NCBI RefSeq assembly: GCF_001625215.2
Contig: NC_030387.2
Span: 34,185,606 to 34,249,605, forward strand
Reading direction: 5' to 3'
DNA from: Daucus carota subsp. sativus
Lineage: Eukaryota > Streptophyta > Magnoliopsida > Apiales > Apiaceae
Length of the DNA stretch: 64,000 nucleotides
Part shown: piece after piece, positions 9,870 to 21,189 of the stretch
Position numbering within the stretch: the first letter of the stretch is position 1
Layout: each line of letters starts with the position of its first letter
The notes under the pieces: model-generated
Told to the model about the DNA's origin: nothing
Database searches by the model: none
What the model saw: only the letters and a program-made list of their open reading frames with translations
Translations under genes and position numbers: made by a program

Positions 9870-10160
9870 CGTTATAATAAACTAAATAAATGTAAGGGTG
9901 CTTTCTTCTGGTTCTGCTCCACCTTAGCTCGTACCTTTTGCTCCAAAACAGATATTTCAGCTTCCAGACTAAACATCTTGTTAAGGGCATGCATATTCTC
10001 AAGTGTCTGTTAAAGTTCGGCTGTCACTGCCATCACATCTCAGATGCTGCACAGGACCATGGAGTTTATGTTGTTTCTTGTCAATTCATTAGCATTTGGT
10101 CCATTATATGTAGGTTCATCAGTGACTTCTATCACAGCAACATCTCAGGAACATGCTGTT
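9870..10160 (-). pseudogene. Degraded ORF end with coiled-coil character
   Basis: Read on the minus strand, VTDEPTYNGPNANELTRN is followed after stops by VMAVTAEL, then NMHALNKMFSLEAEISVLEQ and a lysine/glutamine-rich tail ending in TAA near 9880. At least two in-frame stops interrupt it. The leucine/glutamate heptads suggest a coiled coil. A C-terminal relic of a TNPA/TNP1-like CACTA protein is plausible given its position, but I cannot prove it. Confidence 0.35.
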
Positions 10161-10984
10161 AATAGTAATGACACATTACACAAAGTACACTTGATGCTTC
10201 ATAATTTAATATAAACTGCTAAGCTTTAGTGCTATAAAAACTTACATCACAACATGAACAACTGTCAAAAACTTTCTATTCCGAGTTAGCTGATTTTCGT
10301 GTTCTCTTCTTCCAGTAAAACACTGATATGTAATCTTAAGAAAACACGGAAAATTAACAGTTAGCTTGCAAGGTAAAACAAGCTCAGCAGATTTATAGAA
10401 AGAAAATATGTACTACATGAGGCACTGGAAAAATCAAAGAGTACACTTAAACTACTTGAAAAAAATATGTACTACTTGAACTACTTGTAACGCATATAAT
10501 ATTTGTTTCTTATCCAGTTGTGGCATCACAATATACGCCACACTAGTTTTTCCAGAACCAAACACCGACACAGGACAGCAAGATCAAATGCACCTAAGTC
10601 CCAACATTCAAATTCTATATGTCGTTTTACAACTTAAGACAGAATAGTTTTTCCAACTGACAGAAATACATCTTTTTGAAATCAGCCAAATTATCTTCAT
10701 GGGAATCGATAATATCTTTAGAAACAGGTACCAGATACATTAACAAGATAACACTTAATTTCAACCATTTAAGGTAAACAACAAGTCTGATATCACATGA
10801 ATACTCAAGTAAAAGTAATTACATTAACATAATAAATTATATCGCTCCTTTTTTAAAAAAAAATATGACTTGCAGACCCATATCAATAGGAAACAATAGG
10901 ACAATCATGTTAGAAAATATATGTTTACTGACTACTAGATAATATAGACAAATGCAAATAGAGAAATAGAGCAGTAGACCATAC

Positions 10985-11098
10985 CAGGTGGTGGTACCGT
11001 AGTAACTACATTGCAAACTGCACAATAAACATTTGCTGCTCCTCTTGGATAGAGAAGAATAGTCCTACACCCACCGCACACTTGTTGACTCTGCATAG
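10985..11098 (-). pseudogene. Captured LSD1/LOL-type zinc-finger exon
   Basis: An exon bounded by a good acceptor (GTGCATTACAG, ending 11099) and donor (CCACCTG/GTATGG, 10985/10984). From ATG at 11096 it reads [20 protein letters not shown] and continues [19 protein letters not shown]. The C-x2-C-R-x2-L-x-YP-x-GA...V-x-C-x2-C pattern is the LSD1-type zinc finger of plant cell-death regulators LSD1 and LOL1, in the position of finger 1. Family members have two or three fingers; I find no further fingers downstream, so this is a 5' gene fragment picked up by the CACTA. Possible upstream leader exons lie near 12083-12245 and 11920-12012. Confidence 0.8.
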
Positions 11099-11106
11099 CT
11101 GTAATG

Positions 11107-12245
11107 CACACAAAAATCATACACATTAATCTAAACTCTATTTAAAAATTTAATTATATCACCTTCCTTTATATTGATCTAAACTTAATCTTGTATCCTA
11201 CAAAAGTTGCAAATACAAATAGAAAATAATACGAAAAAAGAAAGATTCAATTATATTGATAATGCTCCAACTTAATATTATTGATACCCATTATTGTATT
11301 CCTACTATGATCAATAAATCTGCACCAGGATTTTGTTCAGTGTATGTTCAAAAAATGAGATACAATAATATGTCCGACTAGCTGCGGTGCCTGCAGCATT
11401 TCTTTCAATTATTTCTAGTCCACCAAATGGTCAAAAAATGTTATCTCATTTTCTAACCAAGCAATCTGAACCAGAGGAAGAACTCAGCGAATCCAAAAAC
11501 CAGAGGACCAAGTTTTAATACTATGCTATAAGCTAATAAAAAATTCAAGTAGTTATAATATTAAAAGACAATGTAATCATTTTTCCACCTGTCAAATATC
11601 ATTTGAAAACCTACAATCCCTACCCAGATTATGTTCTTATTATCTCAAATTATAACTTGTCCACCTCTAATCTCAATCGTGCTTCTTAGCCAAGAAAAAA
11701 TTCATACTCAAATTCCACAAAATGATTACTAATTTGTTTTTGCCCAAACACACAAATAGTACATGAATTGATTAGCCCAAATATTCAATTAATAATTAAA
11801 TTAAGTTGCCCAAACATAAATATAATACCTAATTTCTGGTTTGTAGTCTCAACAATTAAAGATGAGATAAAGTGAAGACCAAAGATGAGAATAAACTAAC
11901 CGAAGATTAATTTACTCTAATTTGGAGGTTCCTGTAGGAAGAGTAATGATGAATCGATGAATTTCTCTGATGCAACTTGCAGCGAACATAGTGTCTTCCG
12001 AAGGACAACGACCTATTTTGGAAAAGAATAAGAGAACAGATGATTGAAAAAAAATAGAAATCAGTAGCTAGAAACATACTGCAGATTGAGGGTGAGTAGT
12101 GAGAGGATTTTGTAAGAATTGCATCGGATGTGTGTTTTGTGAGAGAGCGCCCGATGCGTTTGGATTTGGGGGGAATTTCACCGCTTTTTTTTTCAGTCTC
12201 TTTTTCGTAATCCCGCTCCTTTTTTCCCCCTTCTGTACTAGACAT
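11107..12245 (-). other. Probable captured 5' region of the LSD1-like gene
   Basis: On the minus strand an ATG ORF starts at 12245 (MSSTEGGKKERDYEKETEKK), with a donor-like site near 12083 (TGCA/GTATG), then a second exon-like stretch from 12012 after an AAATAG acceptor, and a long AT-rich intron before the zinc-finger exon. Its spacing suits leader exons plus first intron of the captured gene. I recognise no domain. Confidence 0.35.
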
Positions 12246-12399
12246 ATATATATATATATATATATAATTATAAATTAAAATATTTTTGATTTAAAATATA
12301 TATTGAAAATATTTGTATTTTTATATAAAATAACTAAAATTTATATTTTAAATGTCTATATGATTTTTAGAAAAATAATTGAATGTTTCGGGTAAATAT

Positions 12400-13575
12400 T
12401 CCATTAAAAACCAAGTGATTTTATTGCATTTGAGTAAGAAATCCACACCAAATAAAAAATTATTTTTTCTAAAAAAATTAATTAATATTAACACGTTACA
12501 ATAACATCCGTACGGTTGAATCGTCCAAAATGATTATTTTTACAATAGTTTCATGTTTCGGGTGAGTATTTGATTAAAGGTTAAGTGATTTGACCGCATT
12601 TTACTGCAAAATCCACACACCAAATAAAAGGCTAATTTTTTTATTATTTATTTTAATCAATATTATCATCTTACAATCACATCTGTATGGTTGGATTGTC
12701 CAAAATGATTTTTTTTAAAATTATTTTATGTTTTGGGTAAGTGTTCGATTATAGGCTAAATAATTTGAACGCATTTGACTACAAAATCCACACACCAAAT
12801 CGAAGGCTATTTTTTTCAAAAATTATTTTTAATAAATATTAACATGTTACATTCACATCCGTACGGTTGGATCGTCCAAAATAATTTTTTTTAAAATAGT
12901 TACATGTGTTAGGTAAGTACTCGATTATAGACTAAGTAATTTGACCGCATTTAACTACAAAATCCACACACCAAATCAAAGGCTAATTTTTACAAAATTT
13001 ATTTTAATCAATATTAACATGTTACAATAACATCCGTACGGTTGGATCATCCAAAATGATTTTTAAAAAAATAATTCCATGTTCGAGGTTAGTATTTCAT
13101 TAAAGTCTAAGTAATTTGACCGCATTTGACTAAAAAAATCCACACACCAAATAAAAGGCTATTTTTTAAAAATATTATTTTAATCAATATTAACACATTA
13201 TAATAACTGGATCGTCAAAAATGTTTTTTAAAAAAATAATTTCATGTTTCGGGTAAGTATTTCATTAAAGTCTAAGTATTTTGACCGCATTTGACTACAA
13301 AATCCACACACCAAATAAAAGGCTATTTTTTAAAAAATTTATTTTAATCAATATTAACACATTATAATAACATCCGTACGGTTGGATCGTCAAAAACGTT
13401 TTTTAAAAAAATAGTTTCATGTTTCAGGTAAATATTTCATTAAAGTCTAAGTATTTTGACCGCATTTGACTACAAAATTCACACACCAAATAAAAGGCTA
13501 ATTTTTTAAAATTTATTTTACTCAATATTAACACATTACAATAACATCCGTAAGGTCAGATCATCCAAAATGATT
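12400..13575. repeat. About seven copies of a 174-bp tandem repeat inside the CACTA
   Basis: The words CATCCGTACGGTTGGATCGT, TTTGACCGCATTTGACTACA and AATCCACACACCAAATAAAA recur about every 174 bp (for example near 12507, 12682, 12857, 13031, 13371, 13544). The unit around 13205 has lost about 15 bp of the first word. Internal satellite-like arrays are known in some CACTA elements. Confidence 0.9.
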
Positions 13576-13611
13576 TTTAAATGTGGCGGGTGGCATTAAA
13601 TATGGTTGGTG

Positions 13612-14020
13612 AATTTACGACGGAATCCGTCGTAAGTTTGTATGCAAAAAACGGCGCCGCCTTTCGATCTGGCACTCACTTCTTTTTTTAATTTAAAAAA
13701 AATTAAAATAACGAATTTATGACGGAAGACCGAACTCCGTCGTAAGTTACTAATGTAAAAACGACACCGTACTCAGAACTGAATTCTTTTGATTTTTTTC
13801 TAATTTAAATATATTATAATAAGAAACTTACGACGGAGTAATAAATCTGTCGTAATAACTTACGACAGAAATCAATAATCCGTCGTAAGATCAGGCGCAC
13901 AAGACTTCCGTCGTAAGTTTGCCGTCGTAAACAGTGATCTAACGACGGATATTATGATTTCCGTCGTAAGTTCGCGCGCCCCCACGAATCCGTCGTAAGT
14001 TATCCGTCGTAAATGACGCA
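13612..14020. repeat. CACTA subterminal repeats (right), TTACGACGG family
   Basis: Ten or more copies of the same TTACGACGG / CCGTCGTAA words as at the left end, densest in the last 200 bp. Confidence 0.85.
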
Positions 14021-14197
14021 TATTCTTGTAGTGTAATGTGCCTCCGCCACTGTGTGTACTGTCTGTGAAATTTCGAAGGTGATATACTTCTTTCAAAAAT
14101 CCAAGACACATGCAAGGAACACGGAATTGCAGGGGATTAAAAGCTTGCAAACCTTCTTCTTCCTCAGTCAGTGTTAGTATCGTCATCCGCAACATTG

Positions 14198-17145
14198 TCT
14201 GTTCATAACAGGACATGAGGAACATCGGTATTAGAGAGATTAGAGAGTCATAAGAGGTAATGACCAAAATATTTGTCAACAGAGGTACTAACCCATGTCT
14301 CCTGCATCTGGAAAGGTGGTTTTCCTCAGACCGGCCTTAGTTCCTGACATCGATGCGAAGCTGCTGCTATGACTATCACCTGCATGAGCTGCATTTTGTT
14401 TATGCATTGAGGTGCATGGAAATTTAAAATCTGTTATTCATATATCTCATAGTGAGTTACATTTTTAGAGATTTATCGACTGAGAAGTGACGATCAAACA
14501 TGTAATATAAAAATAAAAAAATAATAACATAAAAATATTAAGACACCATAAAAGTGTCTACTTAACAACCTTCTATAAAAATATAACTATTATTTTAAAA
14601 ATTAATCTTCTATTAAAAATGATACAATATTTCAATACATAATTATATTAATTTATATGGAAAATTAGGAAAAAATACAAACACAAATAATAAATAAATT
14701 TAAATATTTAACAAAAATATAACTATTATTTTAAAAATTAATCTTATATTAAAATTGATACAATATTTCAATACATAATTATATTAATTTATATGGATAA
14801 TTAGGAAAAAACACAATCACAAACAATATATAAATTTAAAGATTTAACAAATAGCTGAAATCTCATGTGTTGATGTACTTGACCATACCTGGTCTAAACT
14901 GGCTTCCTGAAACATTGTTATCACCAACTTTGTTGAAAGAATTCAACAAATTTCTCGGTCTTGTACTTGAGTCATTATGATACCAAGCTACAGAGGACAA
15001 AAAGCGTTAACAAATTGTGCACACTTGCATTTAAATAACATCATGAGAGTGTTTTATATTAGACACTTACCTGGATGGCGTACCCCTATTTTACAGAATT
15101 TTCTTTTCTCATTCTGAAACTGTTAGAACCACAGAATATTATTGAACGGCCTTACAGTATTTTTCTTGCCTTTGCAGCGATACTCCTAAAATATAGCAAA
15201 TGTACAAAGCTATCGATTATAGACTATAACGCAGGTATGCATATTTATCACTTCAGAGTATGCATATTCATCACTTTTCTTAAAGAATGCAGGTACCAGA
15301 GTATGCATATTCATCACTAGAGTTTTTGTTTTGAATTTTTAAAGAAACATCATGTAAAGGTGTTGGTATGCATCAACCTACATAATATACAGAGGTGGTT
15401 TCTTTAGCATTCTAAAGTGTCACTAAAGCAAACATAATACAACTGGAATATACCACGGTGTCCAGTAGAAATCTGAATAGTGTTCGGATCACTATTTTCA
15501 CCCAAATAAGAACCAATAGTTTCAGCATTCATTTTTAAGTTAGTTCTTTTAGCTCAAGGCCAAATTATACACAACTGATAAAGATAACAATGCAAGACCA
15601 AGAAAAGTTGCGCTGTTTTTATGACAATAAGTGATTTTATATGTGTAGAATTTAGAACACCAATTGCATCAAAAATACTGTGAAAGTAAGTCCGCAAAGA
15701 AGATACCTTTATTATATACTCCTAATTAGACTCGCCGTGAGGATGGCTCAAGCTAGAATTCGTGGTGTCATAGCATAGGCAAATCTCAGGTGGCCCTCTA
15801 TTCTAATAGTCGTGGAGTTTGTATTCGTGTCCTGTAGAAGAAGAGCGGATTCTGAATGTGTGTAATTAGAAGTTCTAGATATGGATGATAGCATGTCTTT
15901 TGTGCAGAATATAGCGATTTTCTCATTACCCGTCGAATTTTATCAGCCAAAGTCCAGTTGGATTGAAGTTACAATCACAATAATATATTTTCATCATTTA
16001 AATCAATATTTATTAATAACATGATATACTATCAATGTCTGAGTCTAGCAGATATATACTCTGGTCTACCCAAAGATAAGAATGCAAATCTCCACTGTTT
16101 ACTAGGATTAAGTTCCCGAAACAAAACATAAAAATCAACATTAGATGATCCAACACAATGTATGATACACAGTAACAAACATATATACAAAGAACAGGGA
16201 TCCAATATCAATCGTTAATTTCGATGGTTAAATAAAACAAAAAGATCATACCTTCGAGAACTCCTCGTCTGAAATCTGCAATTTCTTTTGAACCCTGTAA
16301 CTCTTTCATCTAACTTTGTAAGTAGAGCCATTCAAATGTACAGTCCTCAAACTGCAGCAAAGAGATCAGGATGAAAAAATATTAATAAGGAAAACTTACA
16401 GAGTTAGATGTGTAATGAAAGAGTTAACTGCATATCATACGAAGAATAAACATACATACTTACCGGTAATGAGAAAAGCCAGAGAATTTGTATTGATGGG
16501 CCTCAGTTGAACACGCTGGCATGGGCAAAAAAAATAATGATTTGAGAGGAATGAGCACCTTTATCTCTTAATCTAAATAAACTAATAAAAGAGTTTTATT
16601 TCCTGATGGCATTACCTAGATGATGGCGGAAGTATACAGATTTGCCTGAAAAACAATTCTTATATCTGTATACCCGTGACTCCTCCGTTTGTACAAATTT
16701 ACATACTCATATCTGTATACCCATGACTCCATTTGAAAAACAATGTCTTCCACCCTCCTTTGTTGATTGGATTCTTAATTTTCTGCACACAAAACGTTAA
16801 CACAAATACATCAAGATATATTAAAATTTAAACATAATAACAGGCATAGTTTCACAAAATCTTGCACAATTTTATATATCGTTCGGAGATGTGAATAACA
16901 TGACTTAATTCAAAACAAAAATAAAATTACTCAATTAAGAACAAATCTAACGAAACTGAGAAAAAACTGTAAGGCGATAAACACACAATCCAATTACCTG
17001 GTTTTAAAGTCTGCTGCAAAACAAAATCAGGCAACATATTCTCCTTGTTCACCATTGTTTTCTGCCTGTATTGACTAAAAACATCTTTGGCATCTTCACG
17101 GATAGATCGATGTTTTGAAGAATTTCGAGCATAGGAAGGAGACAA
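14198..17145 (-). pseudogene. 5' exons of a broken Helitron-type gene (copy 1)
   Basis: Minus-strand exons with clean GT-AG borders: 16998-17145 (SPSYARNSSKHRSIRED, then MVNKENMLPDFVLQQ), 14889-14987 (AWYHNDSSTRPRNLLNSFNK), 14293-14388 (AHAGDSHSSSFASMSG). All three end in phase 1. Further exon-like stretches are at 16252-16294, about 15454-15549 (NAETIGSYLGENSDPNT) and 15072-15207 (ends GVRHPG but contains a stop). The next exon (from 14198, DNVADDDTNTD) runs into TGA. After the hAT insertion the series resumes with TAHDENDTKGDLP (left of 7305) and the zinc-knuckle-like part at 6940-7161. Assignment to a Helitron Rep-helicase-type gene rests on that last part; the 5' exons alone are not diagnostic. 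The stop codons and missing catalytic domains mark it as dead. Confidence 0.55.
14573..14840. repeat. AT-rich direct duplication of about 130 bp
   Basis: Two adjacent copies of a segment starting ATATAACTATTATTTTAAAA and containing ATTATATTAATTTATATGG, lying in an intron of the broken gene. Also present at about 34035-34285 in copy 2. Confidence 0.8.
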
Positions 17146-17414
17146 CTGCGCGAACGGAACGTGCTCACGACCACCTACAGCGACGATGAATGATTAGTTT
17201 ATCAATCATTCTCAAATTTTGAATTGTGAGTTTTTCCGCCAGAAGAAAAGGAGTGTGTGTATACACGCCATGATTTCCGCCAGCAGTTATGCCAGGAAAC
17301 AGCAAAGGACTGGTCAAAACCCAGTGAAGCACTCTGACCCGATAGTAAGAACAAGTCTAATAGGTGTGCTAAATCAAGTCTTAAATTCAAAAATAGGGAA
17401 TATGGGATAAAATT

Positions 17415-17723
17415 GCACTCCAACATTATGCTAGTGATGTGCTAAATCACTAGCACAAGCATCCCCTTCCCTATTTTTAGAATATGCTAGCCACTTTTAA
17501 ACTATTTTTATCATTAAAATATTCATTTCTCTCTCTCCACATCATTTCCCTCTTTCCTCCACTCCAAATAGATGGCAGTTGTTTAAATTTAATATTATTA
17601 TAAAATAGGGAATGGATATAGGGAGTACTATTGGAGCTCATGTGCTAAATTTTGTGCTAAATCACAAAGACATATTATTTTATAATATTTTTAGGAAACC
17701 TCTTAGCATAGTGTTGGACTTGC
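17415..17723. mobile_element. MITE-like element with GCANTCCAACA termini (copy 1)
   Basis: Left GCACTCCAACATTATGCTA and, read inward from the right, GCAAGTCCAACACTATGCTA. About 309 bp, non-coding. No clear target duplication, so the superfamily is unresolved. Confidence 0.55.
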
Positions 17724-19347
17724 TCTCAGAGCATCTCCAGCAGCATCTTAGCCCATTCCTTAAATATAATATAAAATATTGGATCCTAGTGACTTAAGAT
17801 AATAATAGCTATTCTCACCTCCAACAATATTCCTTATATTCATTCCTTATATACTATTTTATTATTAAAAGTTACCATTATTGCAATAGGTGAAGAGAGA
17901 GAACATGTTTGTATTCAAAATCAATATACTTATATAAAGGAGAAGCGAGGGGCGTGTAGGTTGCGCCTCTCACATCGCTTCGTTCTATTTTTCTAATTTT
18001 CTGGAATTTTTGGATAAAAAATATCAAAAATTAGAATTACCTTTTTTATTTTCGGATATATTGGAAGCATGTTTCAGAATCTGATTTTGTTTCAAATTAT
18101 TTATAGAATATAGTAGCTTGAAAATTTTAATCTGATTTTGTTTCAGATTATTTAATTATGGTCAGAGTAGCACACAAGTCTCTGTGCCTATAAATACCCC
18201 TATAGGTTGTAGGGTTTTGAATCATCTAAACACAACCTCCTCTCTCTCAATACCACAACCCTACTTCTCTCTGGTGATAGTTCTCTTACTCGATTTCTAA
18301 CTCGGTGGTGCCGTTCTTGTGCAACGATATATGTTTGTTGGTTATTCTTTTATAATATTTGCAGAAAAATATTATTTATGCAACATTTGCTCGGTTCAAG
18401 CACCTTTTAAGTAAAGGTTGTTTATAGGGTATTAAAAAAATAAAGGTTGTTACAAGCAAAGTTAGTTATAGACCGCTATGTGGGAATCGACATATCCAAA
18501 CACGGGAGAAGAATATAATCTTGACATGATATTGATAGATGAATCAATAAATAAATTATCAGTGATGTATGTTTGTTGGTTATTCTTTTATAATATTTGT
18601 TTTGTTCATCAGACATGTTTGTTGTTGTTAATTTTTATATGATTTACTTTGTATACAGGAAAATAATATTATTCATGCATTATATGTTTGCTCCGTTCAA
18701 GCAACTTTTAAGTGAAGACTGTTTGTAGAGTTTTAAAAAATAAAGGTTGTTACAGGCAATGGTAATTATAGACCACTGTCTCACGGATTTAAGTTAGATG
18801 TTTTTGTACCCAATCAATCCAAAAAAATTGGAGGAAAGTGACAATGTAAGAACATAATTACTTTTCAAAAAAAAAACACAAATAAAATTAAGATTCGTCG
18901 TGCCTTAAATTGTTAATTACATGTAGAAATTTATTTTCATTTTTTCACCATGAATTATGGTCCAATTTTTGCAATTTTATATATTAGTATTGGTATTACA
19001 TCAAGATTTTTATAATATTAATATTAATCATTAATATACTTTACAAATATTAATTTTAAATCATTAATATACTATTTATAAACAGCCACAAAATTATTTT
19101 ATTTTACAAATATTAATATTGAATCATTAATATAATTTTTATAGGCCGCCGCAACGCGCGGCTTCTCAACTAGTTTATTATAAAATAAGATTTAGGAGAG
19201 GAGAGAGGTTCCCTAAAGATAAGGGATGGCTAGTGGATCTTAGTGATTTAGGGAATCACTAAGATACTGTTGGAGTGGATTATTTTCTCATATTCCTCAT
19301 ATTTTGGTTTAAGACTCCAAATAGGGAAGCTGCTGGAGTTGCTCTAA
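17724..19347. mobile_element. Second MITE-like element with GAGCATCTCCAGCAGC termini, split by a Helitron (copy 1)
   Basis: Left AGAGCATCTCCAGCAGC and, read inward from the right near 19347, TTAGAGCAACTCCAGCAGC. The Helitron 17921-19173 sits inside; without it the element would be about 370 bp. Target duplication not resolved. Confidence 0.45.
17921..19173 (+). mobile_element. Non-autonomous Helitron, forward orientation (copy 1)
   Basis: Starts TCAATATACTTATATAAAGG after a host A and ends with hairpin GCCGCCGCAACGCGCGGC, TTCTCAA and CTAG followed by host T, the full set of Helitron end features (5' TC, 3' hairpin plus CTRR, A/T target, no duplication). It is 1,253 bp, non-coding, with a TATAAATA and a CT-rich leader-like stretch at 18190-18280. 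It is the same family as the reverse element at 3008. Confidence 0.88.
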
Positions 19348-19517
19348 GCACCTCCAAGCTCCAGTACAAAATTGTATAGGAAATATCTGGGTCAGATCCG
19401 ATGGGTTATCAGAAGATCCAGAAAAAAGGAAAATACTGATATGCCCAAAAGAGATAGTGTAATGCTAAAAAAGAGGGAGGGTGATTTCAGTAAAAAAGAA
19501 AGGCTAGTGCTAGCAAC

Positions 19518-20096
19518 TAGACCAGACAATTCGGTACACGACACGTAAACACGACACGAAAAGTTTAGGTTCGGTTTTTAATATTCGGTACACGAACACG
19601 AAAGTACACGAACACGAAAAGTACACGTTACTATTAGTGTCGGGTTCGGTTTTTGATATAAGTACACGAACGACACGAAAGTACACGAACTAAATAAATA
19701 AATATAAATTAAAAAATATATTATACATATTTATATATATTCTTTAATCAATTTCAGTTCTATTATTTCATTTATGTTATTTTATGAATTTATTATATGT
19801 CTAATCTATTGTTTGTCACAGAAAAATATAAAAATAATAGATTAATTGTGAAATCTGTGTACTTTCGTGTACAAATGTGTATTTCGTGTACATTTCATCC
19901 GGACTGTTTGTGGTACACGGAAGGTACACGAAATTTTTCGTGTACTTAACGTGTACGGTTCGTGTTGACACGAAATAATTCGGTTCGTGTACGTGTTCCA
20001 GAACTGGTACACGAAACCGAAACAATTTGGGTTCGGGTTTAGGGTTCAGTACACGAAAACACGAAAGTACACGACACGAACTGTTTGTCAGGTCTA
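19518..20096. mobile_element. hAT-type MITE (copy 1)
   Basis: Ends TAGACCAGACAATTCGG and, read inward, TAGACCTGACAAACAGTTCG, with the exact 8-bp duplication CTAGCAAC at 19510-19517 and 20097-20104. It is full of GTACACGAA words. ORFs across it are repeat artefacts. Confidence 0.88.
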
Positions 20097-20212
20097 CTAG
20101 CAACTATTAAGAATAAATTGAAATATTGAATATTGATTGATGTTGAATTGAATTGAATATTATTTTTTTTTATAAACCTTGATTAATAATAAAAGTACAA
20201 ACAGACTCAAGG

Positions 20213-20606
20213 CAGTGACGGCTCAACTAGATTTGAGGCCCTAAGCAAACTTTAACAAGAGGCCTTTTCTATATATAAAAAATAATTTTTATTAAAAATA
20301 ATGTATATTTTAGATTATTATAGAATTATGCACAAAAATTATTTATGATGAGATGATAATTAATTATATTTCTATTTTACACAAAATTTATATACCATTT
20401 TATATGTTGTTTTTTTATTTATTATTAGGTTTATTTGTATATTAATGTAACATTTAAACTAATTAAACATTGAAAAGTACTATAACACGAGAAATAGAAA
20501 ACACATAATATATAATAATGTAAAACTTATGAAAAATTTTGAGCCCCTTTTTAGGGTTGGGGTCCTAAGCGACCGCTTAGCTCGCCTTAGTGTTGAGCCG
20601 GCCCTG
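20213..20606. mobile_element. hAT element in the LINE 3' UTR (copy 1)
   Basis: Ends CAGTGACGGCTCAAC and, read inward, CAGGGCCGGCTCAAC; exact 8-bp duplication ACTCAAGG at 20205-20212 and 20607-20614. 394 bp, non-coding. Confidence 0.9.
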
Positions 20607-20855
20607 ACTCAAGGCAGACTCTACAACCAACTTGAGCCCGAGAATAAAGATAAACTAGTTCCCAGAAAATGGATGCTCATATATGAGCACCACTAACCAC
20701 CCAAATACATAAACTATATAGCACTGTATTACCATCCATGCTTGTTCACTCTAGTCGCCTCCTCGCTATTTCATTCAGAACCATGCTGAGATGACCTTAC
20801 AATCTAAATCTCCATCCAAGAAGATTTCCCCTAGTCCATATCTTTAGCGTAATAA

Positions 20856-21189
20856 TCATAACTCCCAATATGAAGCTGATAAAGCTCTATGCAGGCCTCC
20901 TTTAGCTAGAGCATCGGCCTCTATGTTGAGCTCTCTAGGAATATAAAATAGACTTAGTGTAGAGTTCAATAAAGATCAAAGATTGTGGATTGATGTTTCG
21001 AGTACAAGCTCATAGATGCACCTTACGGAAAAATCGAATTGCCTCTGTGCAATTTGAGCAGATAGCTACTTGCCCTCCTGGCAATTTATGACTGAGAATT
21101 AAGTCCATTATGTATTTAATTGCTTCGACTTCCGCATGAAACGCGTTCTTTACCATCACAGGCTTTGAAAAAACATGAATGATCTTGCC
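20856..21189 (-). pseudogene. LINE RNase H domain relic (copy 1)
   Basis: The minus strand reads AFHAEVEAIKYIMDLILSHK, then KLPGGQVAICSNCTEAIRFF, a TGA, and after a frameshift IPRELNIEADALAKGGLHRA, ending SYWEL and TGA at 20856-20858. AE(V)EA and the NxEADALAK word are hallmarks of the RNase H domain at the end of plant non-LTR retrotransposon polyproteins. The stop plus frameshift make it a pseudogene. Confidence 0.78.

Larger units (their letters stand above)
9204..14033 (-). mobile_element. Non-autonomous CACTA element with captured exon (copy 1 only)
   Basis: Starts CACTACAACAAAACAGGG and ends, read inward, CACTACAAGAATATGCG. A TAA duplication lies at 9201-9203 and 14034-14036; the empty site GGCCTTAATGTG is seen in copy 2 (TAA at 33483-33485). 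It is 4,830 bp long with CCGTCGTAA / TTACGACGG subterminal arrays at both ends. Inside are a degraded coiled-coil ORF end, an LSD1/LOL-type zinc-finger exon and a 174-bp tandem repeat. There is no transposase, so it depends on a partner element. It inserted after the tandem duplication. Confidence 0.93.
7313..14052 (-). mobile_element. Deleted hAT element with 8-bp target duplication (copy 1), enlarged by nested insertions
   Basis: Left end CAATGGCGGAGCCAGG and right end (read inward) CAGTGGCGGAGGCACATT form inverted repeats. The exact duplication TGTGTACT flanks it at 7305-7312 and 14053-14060, the 8-bp size of hAT elements. Only the C-terminal part of a transposase remains inside. A hAT MITE (8149-8914) and a CACTA (9204-14033) are nested in it; without the CACTA it would be about 1.9 kb, as in copy 2. 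It interrupts the Helitron-type gene. Confidence 0.9.
2725..21189 (+). repeat. Tandem segmental duplication, copy 1
   Basis: The unit begins at TGTTTTATCAAGAATATTG and ends where the same words recur at 21190. Nearly all of it is almost identical to 21190-40681. Compared with copy 2 it lacks the Harbinger MITE (empty TTA site at 2874-2876), lacks the 4.9-kb region C (junction near 6866) and lacks the hAT MITE in the Helitron exon. It carries a private 4.8-kb CACTA at 9204-14033. Only the right half of the unit ends in the LINE fragment. Confidence 0.93.
20161..21189 (-). mobile_element. 5'-truncated LINE 3' end with A-tail (copy 1)
   Basis: Reading the minus strand, an RNase H relic (20856-21189) is followed by a 3' UTR-like stretch and an A-rich tail (TATAAAAAAAAA complement at 20160-20171). 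A hAT element sits in the UTR at 20213-20606. The truncated 5' side is exactly the junction between tandem copies. Confidence 0.7.

Noticed and set aside
10500..10600. Minus-strand FGSGKTSVAYIVMPQL, reminiscent of a P-loop
   Set aside because: No supporting conserved motifs or splice sites nearby and the frame closes soon; likely chance.
19816..20103. 95-residue minus-strand ORF (also 39308-39595)
   Set aside because: It lies wholly inside a hAT MITE and translates its GTACACGAA repeats.
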